Positions 41,861-50,903 are shown, numbered from the stretch's first letter. The stretch: DNA of 64,000 nucleotides from Streptomyces sp. 150FB (GCF_000818195.1 NZ_JTHL01000001.1:9452381-9516380), one strand, 5' to 3'. A program made the numbers and translations. The notes: generated by a model not told the origin, from the sequence alone.

Positions 41861-44239
41861 ATGACCACAGAGGAAACCGGACAGGCCGGCGCTGTGCCGC
41901 CCAGCCGTCGCAGCGTTCTGGCGGCCGGAGGAGCCGGACTCGGCGCGCTCGCCCTGGGACTGGCGTTGCCGCAGGGTGTGGCCTCCGCCGCGCCGCGCCG
42001 GGGCCGGGGGCCATCGCCTTCCGGCTTCGTCGATCCGACCATCGGCACCCAGGTGGATCACGGCAAGACGTCCCCCTTCGCCGGTGTGCCGTTCGGCATG
42101 ACGCAGTGGTCACCCTCCACGTCGGCTCCGGCCACGAAGGGGGTCGCACCGTATCTGTACGGAGACAGCACCCTCGTGGGATTCCGCGGATCGCACTGGC
42201 CGAGCGGCAGCGCGATGCAGGACTACGGCAGCGTCACACTGATGCCCCTGCTGGACACGCTGCGCCCCACACCGGAAGAACGGGCCGTGGCCTTCCGGCA
42301 CCAGGACGAGTCGGCGTCGCCCTCGTACTACCGGGTACGGACGGCGGACGGGATCACCAGCGAACTGACCGGCACGGCCCGCGCCGGATTCCTGCGTTTC
42401 ACCTTTCCCTCCGCCGATCAGCGGTATCTGGTGGTCGACTCCGACGCCGCCTACGAGCCCAGCGGGCAGCCGCCCCAGGGCGAGGGATGGATTCAGGTCC
42501 TTCCCGAGCGGCGGGAGATCGTCGGGTGCAATCCGGTCCACCGGCTCTACCAGGGGGCGGGTGAGACAGCCAGGCTGAGCGGGTACTTCGTCGTACGGTT
42601 CGAGGAGACTCCCACCGAGTACGGCACATGGAATCTCGGGGAACAGCCGCAGCCCGGTGCGAAAACCGCGTCCGACCGGCCCGGTGCCTATGCCCGCTTC
42701 GCCGGGGGCGGCACCAGCAGCCTGCTCGTCACCGTCGGCACCTCGTTCGTCAGCGTCGAGGGCGCCCGCGCGAACCTCGACGCCGAGATCCACGGCTGGG
42801 ACTTCGACGGCGTGCGTACGACCGCCAGGCGCGCCTGGGACGAGGCGCTGGGCCGCATCGAGGTCACCGGGGGCAGCAGCGATCAGCGGACGGTCTTCAC
42901 GACCGCGCTCTATCACAGCATGTTGCTGCCACGCCTGTTCAGCGATGTCGACGGTTCCTGCCCCGCGTTCGACACAGGTGAGATCGTGCGCGCCACCCGT
43001 CCCCGGTACATGGACTTCTCCATGTGGGACACCTTCCGCGCCGTGCATCCGCTGCTCGCCCTCGTACAGCCCGAACGGGTCGACGACATGGCGCAGTCGC
43101 TGACCGACATGGGCACCGAGGGAGGTTTCCTGCCCATCTTCCCGATGTGGAACAACTACACGGCGGAGATGATCGGCGATCATGTGACCGCGACCCTGGT
43201 GGACACGTACCTCAAGGGCTTCAGGGGCTTCGACATCAAAACCGCGTACCGCCTCATGCGGCAGAACGCCTACGTCGTGCCCGAACAGGACCAGTACCTG
43301 CTCGGCAAGGGGCGCAGGGGGCTCGCCAGCTACCTCGAATACGGTTACATCCCGCTGGAGGACCCGGTCGCCGACTCCTTCCACAAGGGCGAGCAGGTCT
43401 CCCGCACACTGGAGTACGCGTACGACGACTTCACCCTCAGCCGGCTCGCGCGGAAGCTCGGACACCAGGACGACGCCAAGGATCTGACGCGGCGTGCGGG
43501 CTGGTACCGCAACGCCATCGATCCCACTACCAAGGCGGCGCGCGGCCGCCACGAGGACGGCTCCTGGGTGACACCGGCCGACCCGCTCGCCACCCAGACG
43601 TGGATCACGGAATCGACCCCGTGGATCTACACCTCCTTCGTTCCGCACGACCCGGCCGGCCTGGCGAAACTGCTCGGGGGCCGCGACGCCGTGCGGGACC
43701 GGCTCAGCACGACGTTCGAGAACAGCGCGAAGACCGGGTTCACCGGCGCCTATTACGATCACGGGAACGAACCAAGTCACCACGTGAGCTACCTCTTCGA
43801 CCATGTCGGCGCGCCCCACCTCACCCAGAAGTGGGTTCGCCGCCTCATGGATACCGCGTACAGCCCGACACCTGACGGCCTGCTCGGTGACGACGACGCG
43901 GGTCAGACATCGGCCTGGTTCGTGTTCAGCGCCGTCGGCCTGTATCCGGTGTGTCCGGGAGTGCCGTACTACGCGATCGGCAGCCCGCTGTTCGACACGG
44001 CCACCATGCGGGTCAGTTCCGGCGGCCGTGAGCGTTCGTTCACGGTCGTGGCCGCCGACAACTCGCCCGAGAACGTCTACATCCAGGACGCGCGGCTCAA
44101 CGGCAGGCCGCTCGGCCGCCCCTGGCTCAGCCACGCGGAAGTCGTCGCCGGCGGCGTTCTCACCCTTCGTATGGGCGCCCGGCCCAACACCCGCTGGGGC
44201 AGCGACGCACGTGACGCGCCTCCGTCGATGAGTCTCTGA
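41861..44239 (+). CDS. Tat-exported GH92 alpha-mannosidase
   Basis: 792-residue family-92 exo-alpha-mannosidase. Twin-arginine signal (PSRRSVLAAGGAGLGALAL) then the beta-sandwich and (alpha/alpha)6 domains. Signature segments: FVDPTIGTQVDHGKTSPFAG, VPFGMTQWSP, FSMWDTFRAVHPLL, GGFLPIFPMWNNYTAEMIGD, LEYAYDDFTLSRLA, NEPSHHVSYLFD, GDDDAGQTSAWFVFSAVGLYPVCPGVPYYAIGSP. The Ca-dependent inverting mechanism of the family is expected, with Asp residues in GDDDAG and Glu in NEPSHH. Substrate is likely mannan or N-glycan mannose outside the cell. The upstream LacI-type operator suggests sugar induction. No other mannan genes are adjacent. Confidence 0.92.
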   Translation: MTTEETGQAGAVPPSRRSVLAAGGAGLGALALGLALPQGVASAAPRRGRGPSPSGFVDPTIGTQVDHGKTSPFAGVPFGMTQWSPSTSAPATKGVAPYLYGDSTLVGFRGSHWPSGSAMQDYGSVTLMPLLDTLRPTPEERAVAFRHQDESASPSYYRVRTADGITSELTGTARAGFLRFTFPSADQRYLVVDSDAAYEPSGQPPQGEGWIQVLPERREIVGCNPVHRLYQGAGETARLSGYFVVRFEETPTEYGTWNLGEQPQPGAKTASDRPGAYARFAGGGTSSLLVTVGTSFVSVEGARANLDAEIHGWDFDGVRTTARRAWDEALGRIEVTGGSSDQRTVFTTALYHSMLLPRLFSDVDGSCPAFDTGEIVRATRPRYMDFSMWDTFRAVHPLLALVQPERVDDMAQSLTDMGTEGGFLPIFPMWNNYTAEMIGDHVTATLVDTYLKGFRGFDIKTAYRLMRQNAYVVPEQDQYLLGKGRRGLASYLEYGYIPLEDPVADSFHKGEQVSRTLEYAYDDFTLSRLARKLGHQDDAKDLTRRAGWYRNAIDPTTKAARGRHEDGSWVTPADPLATQTWITESTPWIYTSFVPHDPAGLAKLLGGRDAVRDRLSTTFENSAKTGFTGAYYDHGNEPSHHVSYLFDHVGAPHLTQKWVRRLMDTAYSPTPDGLLGDDDAGQTSAWFVFSAVGLYPVCPGVPYYAIGSPLFDTATMRVSSGGRERSFTVVAADNSPENVYIQDARLNGRPLGRPWLSHAEVVAGGVLTLRMGARPNTRWGSDARDAPPSMSL

Positions 44240-44256
44240 CACCAGGCCACGGTGTT

Positions 44257-44300
44257 CGGCGGCCGGCGGCCCGGCTACATACCGCGGGCCGCTGCCGCCG
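44257..44300 (+). terminator. hairpin after GH92 gene
   Basis: CGGCGGCCGGCGGCCCG pairs with CGGGCCGCTGCCGCCG (one bulge) around a 10-nt loop, 17 nt after the stop codon. Confidence 0.6.
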
Positions 44301-44385
44301 AGCCGCGCCAGTTCTCTGTGCGGCGGAAGTCGACGGGACGGGACCCGCCGCCCGTCTCCGGCCTGAGCAGATGATCGAAAACAGT

Positions 44386-44414
44386 TTGCGGACAGAGCCG
44401 CCGTTGGGTAGACG
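44386..44414 (+). promoter_or_regulatory. candidate promoter of leader ORF/GNAT gene
   Basis: TTGCGG, 17-nt spacer, TAGACG. The leader that would follow contains an imperfect hairpin (GGACCTCTCACC / GGGTGGAGGGGCC) before a strong GAGAGGAGGG ribosome site. Confidence 0.4.
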
Positions 44415-44477
44415 TTGTGCCTGGACCTCTCACCGCGAGGGTGGAGGGGCCACGACAGCGAGAGGAGGGATAAGCCC

Positions 44478-44531
44478 ATGATCGCCATGATCACCGCGCT
44501 TGTCTCCTCCCGGGGCGCGGACCGCGTCTGA
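44478..44531 (+). CDS. 17-residue leader ORF upstream of GNAT gene
   Basis: ATG behind a near-perfect ribosome site (GAGAGGAGGG, 8 nt) encodes MIAMITALVSSRGADRV and stops 43 nt before the probable GTG start of the acetyltransferase gene. The strong site with so short an ORF suggests a translated leader controlling the downstream gene. Alternatively it could mark a frameshifted original N-terminus of that gene. Confidence 0.45.
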   Translation: MIAMITALVSSRGADRV

Positions 44532-44574
44532 CCCCGGAGCGGACACAGGCGCCTTCACCGGAAGTGCCTTGACC

Positions 44575-45519
44575 GTGGAACAGAACGACCTGACCATGCG
44601 TCCGATCACCGGACGCGAAGAACTCGACCTCTTCTGCCAACTGCCGTACGTCCTCAACGAGGAACTGGCGGACGACCTTGCCGCCGGCCGTCGACGCCCC
44701 GAATGGATGTGGGTCGCCCTGCGCGGTGACCGACTGCTGGCCAGGGCCGCCTGGTGGGGCCGGCAAGGCGGCGACGTACCGCTCATCCTGGATGTCCTCG
44801 ACGTCGAGGACAGCGCCCCGGGTCCCGATCGCGTGGACATCGGGGTGCGACTTCTGCGCGCCGCGACGGCAACCGCACTCCCGAACGGTTCGCCTCCTCC
44901 TGACTACAGCCGTTTCGTCCCGCCGGACTGGCGCGAGAACGCGGGAACCAGACAGCCGGTCGAGGACCGCATGACAGCGTTGGAACGGGTCGGTGCCCGG
45001 CTCTTCGTCGAACGGCTGCGTCTGGAATGGCGTCCGGAATCGCCGGTTCCCGAGCCCGGCGGACGCCTCGCGTTCCGGGGAGTCCACGACGCCGAGGAGC
45101 TCGTGGCGCTGATGGCGTTGGTGCTGGACGGGACACTGGACGCCCATGGCCGTGACGACCTGACCCGGATGTCCGTCCACGAAGCGGCGGTCAAGCAGTA
45201 CGACGAGGAACTCGCGCGTTACACGAGCCCCCGGGACTGGTGGCGGATCGCGACACTGCCCGATGGGGAGCCGGTGGGGTTCGTCATACCGGCCCGCAAC
45301 GACTACAACCCGATCATCGCCTACATCGCGGTCCTGCCCGCGCACCGTGGCAACGGCTACATCGACGACATCCTCGGCGAGGGCACCCGCGTCCTCGCCG
45401 AACAGGGCGTTCCCCGCATCCGAGCGGCCACGGACCTCGGCAACGTCCCCATGGCGAACGCCTTCCGGCGCGCCGGATACAGCAATTTCGAGCGGGAGAT
45501 CAATATGACCTGGAGATGA
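44575..45519 (+). CDS. GNAT-family N-acetyltransferase, two-domain
   Basis: 314 residues from GTG (GGAAG site 10 nt upstream). A TTG at 44500 and an ATG at 44596 are alternatives. The N-terminal part (about 1-165) resembles a degenerate GNAT half (WMWVALRGDRLLARAAWWG). The C-terminal part (about 185-314) carries the acetyl-CoA motif AVLPAHRGNGYIDDILGEG and the ATDLGNVPMANAFRRAGY tail. Tandem GNAT proteins usually have one active half. The acceptor is unknown. Preceded by the leader ORF and followed by paired hairpins. Confidence 0.83.
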   Translation: MEQNDLTMRPITGREELDLFCQLPYVLNEELADDLAAGRRRPEWMWVALRGDRLLARAAWWGRQGGDVPLILDVLDVEDSAPGPDRVDIGVRLLRAATATALPNGSPPPDYSRFVPPDWRENAGTRQPVEDRMTALERVGARLFVERLRLEWRPESPVPEPGGRLAFRGVHDAEELVALMALVLDGTLDAHGRDDLTRMSVHEAAVKQYDEELARYTSPRDWWRIATLPDGEPVGFVIPARNDYNPIIAYIAVLPAHRGNGYIDDILGEGTRVLAEQGVPRIRAATDLGNVPMANAFRRAGYSNFEREINMTWR

Positions 45520-45520
45520 G

Positions 45521-45568
45521 GGACGACAGGGCGGGGGCTCCGCGGCCGGCGCCCCCGCTCTGTCGTCC
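45521..45568. terminator. 18-bp hairpin after GNAT gene
   Basis: GGACGACAGGGCGGGGGC against GCCCCCGCTCTGTCGTCC, fully paired when one G-T wobble is allowed, 12-nt loop. Starts 2 nt after the stop codon. Confidence 0.75.
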
Positions 45569-45571
45569 GGC

Positions 45572-45617
45572 GCGCGCCGGTCGTACGGAGGGTCAGGTCT
45601 CCGTACGACCGGCGCGC
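45572..45617. terminator. 19-bp perfect hairpin overlapping the end of the debranching-type gene
   Basis: GCGCGCCGGTCGTACGGAG and its exact complement around an 8-nt loop that contains the TGA of the convergent gene. Lies 3 nt from the previous hairpin, so each convergent operon meets its own terminator. Confidence 0.75.
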
Positions 45618-47605
45618 ACCGCTGTGAGCATTGCCAGCGGTGTCGAGGCAGCCCACGCCTGGGGGGAGTTGGCGTGGGGATACGGAATCGGGCCCTGGCC
45701 CCTCTCGCGCGGGTAGCCCGCGATGACCTCCGGAAGCCGATGACCGTAATGCGACGCGGCGGCGAGCAGCCCGGCAGCCAGAGTCTCGGTCTGTTCACGC
45801 ATCCCGTAGCGGGCCAGGCCCAGTGCGATGATCGCGTTGTCGTGCGGCCAGATGCTGCCCCGGTGGTAGGACAGCGGGTGATACGGGGGTTGCCCCGACG
45901 CGAGCGTGCGGATACCCCAGCCGGAGAAGAAGTCCGGTTCCAGCAGTCGCCGGCCGACAGCCCGGGCGCGGTCCTCGTCGAGTATGCCCGACCAGAGCAG
46001 ATGCCCCGCGTCGGAAGCGAGGGTGCCGGCGGGCCGGCCGGCCCCGTCCAGGGCGAGCGCGGGGAATCCCTGGTCGTCGGGGCCCCCGGCAGGCAGCCAG
46101 AAGTCCCGCTGGAATCGCTTCCGCAGGCGCGCTGCCGCGTCCTCCAGTCGCTCCGCCCAGCCGGGGTCCCGCCACACGGTACGGGCGAGGTTCGCGGTGC
46201 GCCGGAGTGCGTCGTAGGCGTAGCCCTGAGCTTCGGCCACGGCGATGGCGCCGGTGAGCTGGGTACCGTCGCGGAAGCAGACGGCGCCTGCGGAGTCCTT
46301 CCAGTTCTGGTTGGCCAGACCCTGTTCGTGAGCCTCATAGACGAGATAGCCGCGGCTTCCAAGTCCGCCGTCGTGGAACATCCAGTCGACCGCGGCACGA
46401 GCGTGGCCCTCCAGCCGCCGGGCGACCGCGGGGTCTCCGGTCTGTGCGGCGTGGGCGTGGAGCAGAACCAGGAACAACGGGGTGCTGTCCACCGAGCCGT
46501 AGTAACGCCCGTACGGCACCTGCCCGAAGTGGGCCAGTTCGCCGTGCCGGACCTCGTGGACGATCTTGCCGGGCTGGGCGACCCGGTCCGGGAGGTACCC
46601 GGTGGCCTGGGTCGCGGCGAGGGCGAGCAGCGTGGCCCTGGCTGTTTCGGGACGGTAGGGCAGTGCGAAGAAAGAGGTCAGAGCCGAGTCCCGGCCGAAC
46701 AGGGTGAGGAACCAGGGCACGCCCGCCCCAGGGACCTGGAGTGCCTCACCGTCGGGGCCGGTGGCGGGGACCCGTAGCCGGGCCAGGTCGGCGATGCCCT
46801 GGGCGCAGGCCGAGGCGAGTTCGACGGCGAGGTCGGTCTGGACCGTACGGTCGGCCGGGTCCGGCAGCGGAAGCGGCGCACCCCGGGTGTACGGCTCGTT
46901 TGCCAGACGTGTCCGGCGACGCACCTGGCCGGGGGTGCTCGGCAGATCAGCCAGGGGCGGGGCTCCGTGCGCCTCCGCCGTGACGTTCAGGGTGAGTTCG
47001 GCGCGGGCGTGGGCGGGCAGTTCGAGCTGCCAGACGAGGCTGCGAGCGGTGTTTCCGGGTGACGCGCTGCCGGTCGTGCCGACCAGGGTAGGCGGCGGAT
47101 GTGCGGTGACAGTGGTACCCGAGTGCCAGTCGTCGCGGCGGTAGCCGAACTCCAGGCCGTCGGGGCGCTCCAGAACAGCGCGCGTGGCACCGGGTTTGGA
47201 GTAGGTACGTCGGTCGGAGCGCAGCTCGAACTGGTCGGTGAAATCGGCATCAGCCTCGACGGCGATGGTGACACAGGTGGCTCGGGAGACGTTACTGACC
47301 ACGGTGATCGTCTCGGTGAGTCGGCCCTCGTAGAGGGCCTGCCGACGGAACAACGTACAGGAGGGCGGTTCGTCGCGGGTGCCCGGCGGGGTGAGGACCG
47401 TGGCGGCGTCGCTCTCGCCGTCACCGGCCGGTACCAGTACGGCCGGTGCGACGCCGTCCACGGTGAGCTGCCAGCGGCTGAGGTGCCGGGCGTCGCGTAC
47501 GAACATGCCGTCGGGTGCGGTGCCCCGGCTCCCTTCGATGTCACCCTGGGCGTCGAGTACCGCGAACGTCCCGGCATGCACCAGGAGTTGACGCTTCTCC
47601 CTCAT
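45593..47605 (-). CDS. glycogen-debranching-type (amylo-alpha-1,6-glucosidase-like) glycoside hydrolase
   Basis: 670 residues. N-terminal beta-rich glycogen-debranching N-domain (FAVLDAQGDIEGSRGTAPDGMFVRDARHLSRW) followed by an (alpha/alpha)6 catalytic barrel (VPWFLTLFGRDSALTSFFAL, FGQVPYGRYYGSVDSTPLF, NQNWKDSAGAVCFRDG, YHRGSIWPHDNAIIALGLARYG). The acidic residues in GRDS and KDS positions and SVDSTP are the usual catalytic candidates. No signal peptide, so it acts on imported or internal glycoside. The ATG overlaps the upstream stop (ATGA). Last gene of a four-gene minus-strand operon. Confidence 0.83.
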   Translation of the reverse strand: MREKRQLLVHAGTFAVLDAQGDIEGSRGTAPDGMFVRDARHLSRWQLTVDGVAPAVLVPAGDGESDAATVLTPPGTRDEPPSCTLFRRQALYEGRLTETITVVSNVSRATCVTIAVEADADFTDQFELRSDRRTYSKPGATRAVLERPDGLEFGYRRDDWHSGTTVTAHPPPTLVGTTGSASPGNTARSLVWQLELPAHARAELTLNVTAEAHGAPPLADLPSTPGQVRRRTRLANEPYTRGAPLPLPDPADRTVQTDLAVELASACAQGIADLARLRVPATGPDGEALQVPGAGVPWFLTLFGRDSALTSFFALPYRPETARATLLALAATQATGYLPDRVAQPGKIVHEVRHGELAHFGQVPYGRYYGSVDSTPLFLVLLHAHAAQTGDPAVARRLEGHARAAVDWMFHDGGLGSRGYLVYEAHEQGLANQNWKDSAGAVCFRDGTQLTGAIAVAEAQGYAYDALRRTANLARTVWRDPGWAERLEDAAARLRKRFQRDFWLPAGGPDDQGFPALALDGAGRPAGTLASDAGHLLWSGILDEDRARAVGRRLLEPDFFSGWGIRTLASGQPPYHPLSYHRGSIWPHDNAIIALGLARYGMREQTETLAAGLLAAASHYGHRLPEVIAGYPRERGQGPIPYPHANSPQAWAASTPLAMLTAVRAGRTET

Positions 47606-48984
47606 GACGGGCACCGTCCGGTGCCGGCCGCGGCGAGCAGGTCGAGGGCGACAGCGGCGGTCCAGCTGAAGCTGGTGGTGCCGCGCGCGGCCCCGGTGTA
47701 CGGGTCGACGTACTCCGCGAATCCGGAGGCGCCGGCCGAGGCGAGGACCGAGGTGGCGAGGTCGTCGGCTCGGTCGGTGGCGCCGTACTGCCGCAGCCCG
47801 CGTTCCAGCGCCCAGTTGATGTTGAACCAGGCCGGGCCACGCCAGTAGCGCGACGAGTCGTACGCGGTGCCCAGCAAGTCGTAACTGGGGACGAGGGCGG
47901 TGGTGGAGCCGAGTCCGAAGTGTTCCCCGGAGACGGTACGCAGCAGCGCCCCGACGATGTCCGAGGGCAGCCCCGGGACCAGCAGCGGCAGCAGCCCGGC
48001 GACGCTCCTGTCATGGATCAGGCGGTCCGTGCGCACGTCGCGGCTGAGGAACAGCCCAGCTTTCGGGGCCCAGAGCCGTTCCACCAGTTGCCCGGTCAGT
48101 TCCTTCGCACGGGTGAGGTGCGGTTCCGGATCCCGTCCGAGGGCTTCGGCGATGGCCCCGAGGGCGTGCTCGGAGGCGATGTACAGCGAGTTGAAAGCGG
48201 GATCCTCGACGACGAACGCGTGGTCCGCGGCCCGATCCAGATAGCCGGCTTCGCGGTAGTCGGCGGCGAGCCGGACGTAGCGCCGGTAGTCCATGTCGGT
48301 GGGCCGGTCGGCGGCCTCTCCGTGGGTGAGGTCGGCGCGGCGGAACGACGATGCAGGGGCGGGTGTGATCCGGGAGAGCGGACCGTCCCAGCAAGGGCTG
48401 TTGTCCATACCCGGTTCCCAGGGGTGGACCACCGAGGCGAGTCCGTGCCCACCGAGATCCCGGTGCTCGGCCAGATACCCGTGCCAGGCGGTCAGCCTGA
48501 GGTAGATCCTGGTCAGAAAACCCCGGGCATGCGAAGCCCCTGGGTCTGCCTGGTGCACCAGCCAAGCGGCCAGTGCGTGAACCGGCGGCTGGACGATGCC
48601 GGAGGTCTCCAGTGAGCGGGGCGCTCCCGCCGCGGCGCCGGCCGTGGTCGAGCGCCAGAAGTCCGGGCTGGGGAAGTAGGCGTCGAGCGGGACGGCCGGG
48701 TTGAAGACGATGTGAGGGACCCGTCCATCGGCCCACTGTGCGCCGAAGAGCGACTCGAGCTCGCGCTGGGCGCGGCGGGGCGACAGATGGCGGAGCCCGA
48801 TCGCGATGAATGCGGAGTCCCAACTCCACTGGTGTGGATAGAGGGTGTGCGAGGGGACGGTGGAGGCGCCGGTCCAGTTGCTGAACAAAACACGCGCGGC
48901 GGCGTCGCGCAGGGTCCCGTTGGGGTCGGATGCGGCCGGGTTTGCTGAGAGGGGAGTCATCGGCATTCTGAGAACGGAGGTCAC
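47602..48984 (-). CDS. GH63/MGH1-like glycoside hydrolase
   Basis: 460 residues of (alpha/alpha)6 type: PHQWSWDSAFIAIGLRHLSP with the catalytic-Asp region, DGRVPHIVFNP, VHPWEPGMDNSPCWDGPLSR, and RGPAWFNINWALERGL. These are the marks of the GH63-related group that includes mannosylglycerate/glucosylglycerate hydrolases and glucosidases. The GTG start overlaps the isomerase stop (GTGA). An ATG 18 nt inside lacks a ribosome site. No signal peptide. Substrate is probably a small alpha-glycoside delivered by the divergent ABC importer (inference). Confidence 0.82.
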   Translation of the reverse strand: MTSVLRMPMTPLSANPAASDPNGTLRDAAARVLFSNWTGASTVPSHTLYPHQWSWDSAFIAIGLRHLSPRRAQRELESLFGAQWADGRVPHIVFNPAVPLDAYFPSPDFWRSTTAGAAAGAPRSLETSGIVQPPVHALAAWLVHQADPGASHARGFLTRIYLRLTAWHGYLAEHRDLGGHGLASVVHPWEPGMDNSPCWDGPLSRITPAPASSFRRADLTHGEAADRPTDMDYRRYVRLAADYREAGYLDRAADHAFVVEDPAFNSLYIASEHALGAIAEALGRDPEPHLTRAKELTGQLVERLWAPKAGLFLSRDVRTDRLIHDRSVAGLLPLLVPGLPSDIVGALLRTVSGEHFGLGSTTALVPSYDLLGTAYDSSRYWRGPAWFNINWALERGLRQYGATDRADDLATSVLASAGASGFAEYVDPYTGAARGTTSFSWTAAVALDLLAAAGTGRCPS

Positions 48985-49781
48985 GCGCCGGACCTGTGAA
49001 GAAAGGCGGGGATGGAACGGACAGCCTGGACCGGCTCGCCGGTGAGCCTGCATTCGGCGGCGAGATAGCCGCTGAAGCCGATGGTGTGCAAGGCGCCGAG
49101 CCAGGCCGGCCAGTCGAGGTGGCCGGCGCCGGGCTGGAAGCGGTTGGAGTCGCTGACCTGGGCGTGCCCGATGTAGGGAGCGGCGGCCAGGATGGCTGCC
49201 GCCGGGTCGGCCTCCTCGATGTTCATGTGGTAGCTGTCGATGCCGATCTTCACCGATTCGAGCCCGACCGCGCAGATCAGGTCGGCGGCCTGTTCGAGGC
49301 GGTTGACCATGTGGTCCTCGTACCTGTTGAGCGGTTCGAGGAACAGGCGCACGCCTTCGCTGCGGGCGTGCTGGCCGAGCTCGGTGAGCCCTTCGAGCAG
49401 AACCGTGCGCTCCTCCTCCTCGCCGCGGGGCGGTTCGAAGGGCGGGAGCCTCCGCGAGAACATTCCGTACGAGGCGGGGGTCTGGGCGCCGAGTCCGCCG
49501 AGCTCGGCGATCACCGAGAGCTGCGACTTCATCTGGACGATGGCGTCGCGCCGCAGGTCCTCGTCGAAGGCGCCGAAGAAGTGGAGCATGTCGACGCAGA
49601 CGGTGGGCATCACCACACCTCCGGCGTGCGCCCGGCGCAGTTCGGGCAGCCGGCTTTGGAAATGCAGATCCCCCTTGGCGCGCAACTCGATACCGTCAAA
49701 TCCGGCATTCTGGGCGAATTCCCATTTGTCCCGCAGGGTTTCCCCGGGCAGCAACTGCTCCTGGCAAGCGGTCTTGAGCAT
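48981..49781 (-). CDS. sugar isomerase/epimerase, xylose-isomerase-like TIM barrel
   Basis: 266 residues with the metal-site pattern of tagatose/psicose-3-epimerase and inosose/hydroxypyruvate isomerase relatives: FLEPLNRYEDH (Glu), GIDSYHMNIEE (Asp, His), IGHAQVSDSNRFQPGAGHLDW (His) and AAECRL (Glu). The AP_endonuclease_2 fold is clear. It should interconvert a keto-sugar or its C3 epimer. Start behind AAAGG, 12 nt after the dehydrogenase gene, and overlapping the GH63-like gene at its end. Confidence 0.87.
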   Translation of the reverse strand: MLKTACQEQLLPGETLRDKWEFAQNAGFDGIELRAKGDLHFQSRLPELRRAHAGGVVMPTVCVDMLHFFGAFDEDLRRDAIVQMKSQLSVIAELGGLGAQTPASYGMFSRRLPPFEPPRGEEEERTVLLEGLTELGQHARSEGVRLFLEPLNRYEDHMVNRLEQAADLICAVGLESVKIGIDSYHMNIEEADPAAAILAAAPYIGHAQVSDSNRFQPGAGHLDWPAWLGALHTIGFSGYLAAECRLTGEPVQAVRSIPAFLHRSGA

Positions 49782-49793
49782 CAGGAGGACCTT

Positions 49794-50840
49794 TCAGAAT
49801 TCCAGGACGACCTGGAGGGCGTCGGCGGGACGCTCGTCCAGCAGTGTGTAGGCGTCGGCGGCGTCGGTGATCGGAACGAGGTGGCTGACCAGTGAGGTCA
49901 CGTCCACGCGGTCCTGGGCGACGAGTGAGAGGAACGTCTGCTGAAGGCGTTCCACGGTCCAGCGGTTCGACAACTGCGCCGGCACACCGCCGATCTGCGA
50001 GCAGACAATCTGGACCCGGTTGTGGTGGAACTCGTCGCCGAGCCGCAGTCCGATGCCGTCCCCCTGGTAGAAGCCGGAGGCCACCACCCGTCCACCCACG
50101 CTGACGGAGCGGATCGCCTCGTGGAGCGCCGGGTAGACGCCGCTGATCTCGATGGCGCCGTCGGCACCCCGGCCGCCGGTGGCCGCACGGATGTCCTCGG
50201 CGACTGTGCTCGAGCGGGCGTCGAGGGTGGCGGTCGCCCCGTACGTCCGTGCGGTTTCGAGTCGTCCTTCGAGTGCGTCCACGGCGGTGACCCGGGCGCC
50301 GTTGAGCTGCGCGAGACGGGTGGCGAGCAGGCCGATGACGCCCTGCCCGAACACCGCGAGGTCCTCGCCGACATGGATGTCGGCGGCGAGCACGGCGTTG
50401 TACGCGATGGCGCCGACCCTTGCGAAGGTACCGGCGAGCGGTTCGAGTCCCTCGGGCAGTGTGTGTCCGATCAGGCGCTCGGCGGGGACGATGCCCTCGC
50501 TGCGGTGGCCCCAGATGCCCCAGACCAGATCGCCCACGGACGGCAGTCCGGCGGTGCCGAGGAGTTCGGGAGAGACTTCGGTCACCTCGCCGGTCTCGGA
50601 GTAACCCCAGCCGACGACCGGGTATTCGATGCCGGCCGCACCGTCGCGGAAGATCCTCGCCTCGGCGTCCCAGGTGCGCGTCAGATATGGGTTGGTGCCC
50701 CGGTACGCGGTGAGTTCCGTACCCGCCGAGACGCCTGAGAAGCGGGTTCGCACCCGAAGATGACCGGCAGGCAGGGGGGCACTCGCGTGCTCGGCGACTT
50801 CGACCTGTCGTGGGCCGGTGAACTGGACGACGCGTTCCAC
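49794..50840 (-). CDS. medium-chain dehydrogenase/reductase, non-canonical zinc type
   Basis: 348 residues, MDR fold: N-terminal GroES-like part (LRVRTRFSGVSAGTELTAYRG), VVGWGYSETGEV, and Rossmann site AVFGQGVIGLLATRLAQLNGARV followed by VTAVDALEGRL. The catalytic-zinc Cys of alcohol dehydrogenases (CGxD) is replaced by SAGTE, and the four-Cys structural zinc loop is missing, as in the bacteriochlorophyllide-dehydrogenase-like MDR group. First gene of the minus-strand operon. GTG start with GGAG 8 nt upstream. Probably oxidises a sugar hydroxyl feeding the isomerase. Confidence 0.85.
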   Translation of the reverse strand: MERVVQFTGPRQVEVAEHASAPLPAGHLRVRTRFSGVSAGTELTAYRGTNPYLTRTWDAEARIFRDGAAGIEYPVVGWGYSETGEVTEVSPELLGTAGLPSVGDLVWGIWGHRSEGIVPAERLIGHTLPEGLEPLAGTFARVGAIAYNAVLAADIHVGEDLAVFGQGVIGLLATRLAQLNGARVTAVDALEGRLETARTYGATATLDARSSTVAEDIRAATGGRGADGAIEISGVYPALHEAIRSVSVGGRVVASGFYQGDGIGLRLGDEFHHNRVQIVCSQIGGVPAQLSNRWTVERLQQTFLSLVAQDRVDVTSLVSHLVPITDAADAYTLLDERPADALQVVLEF

Positions 50841-50903
50841 GTGGAGCTCCGAGAAGTTGGCACAGAGGGCTCGACCGAGCAGGTCTTCCCCTTACTTAGG
50901 ATG

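Noticed and set aside
42110-44494. 794-codon minus-strand frame opposite the GH92 gene
   Set aside because: Low-complexity antisense reading. GH92 signatures span the whole plus strand.
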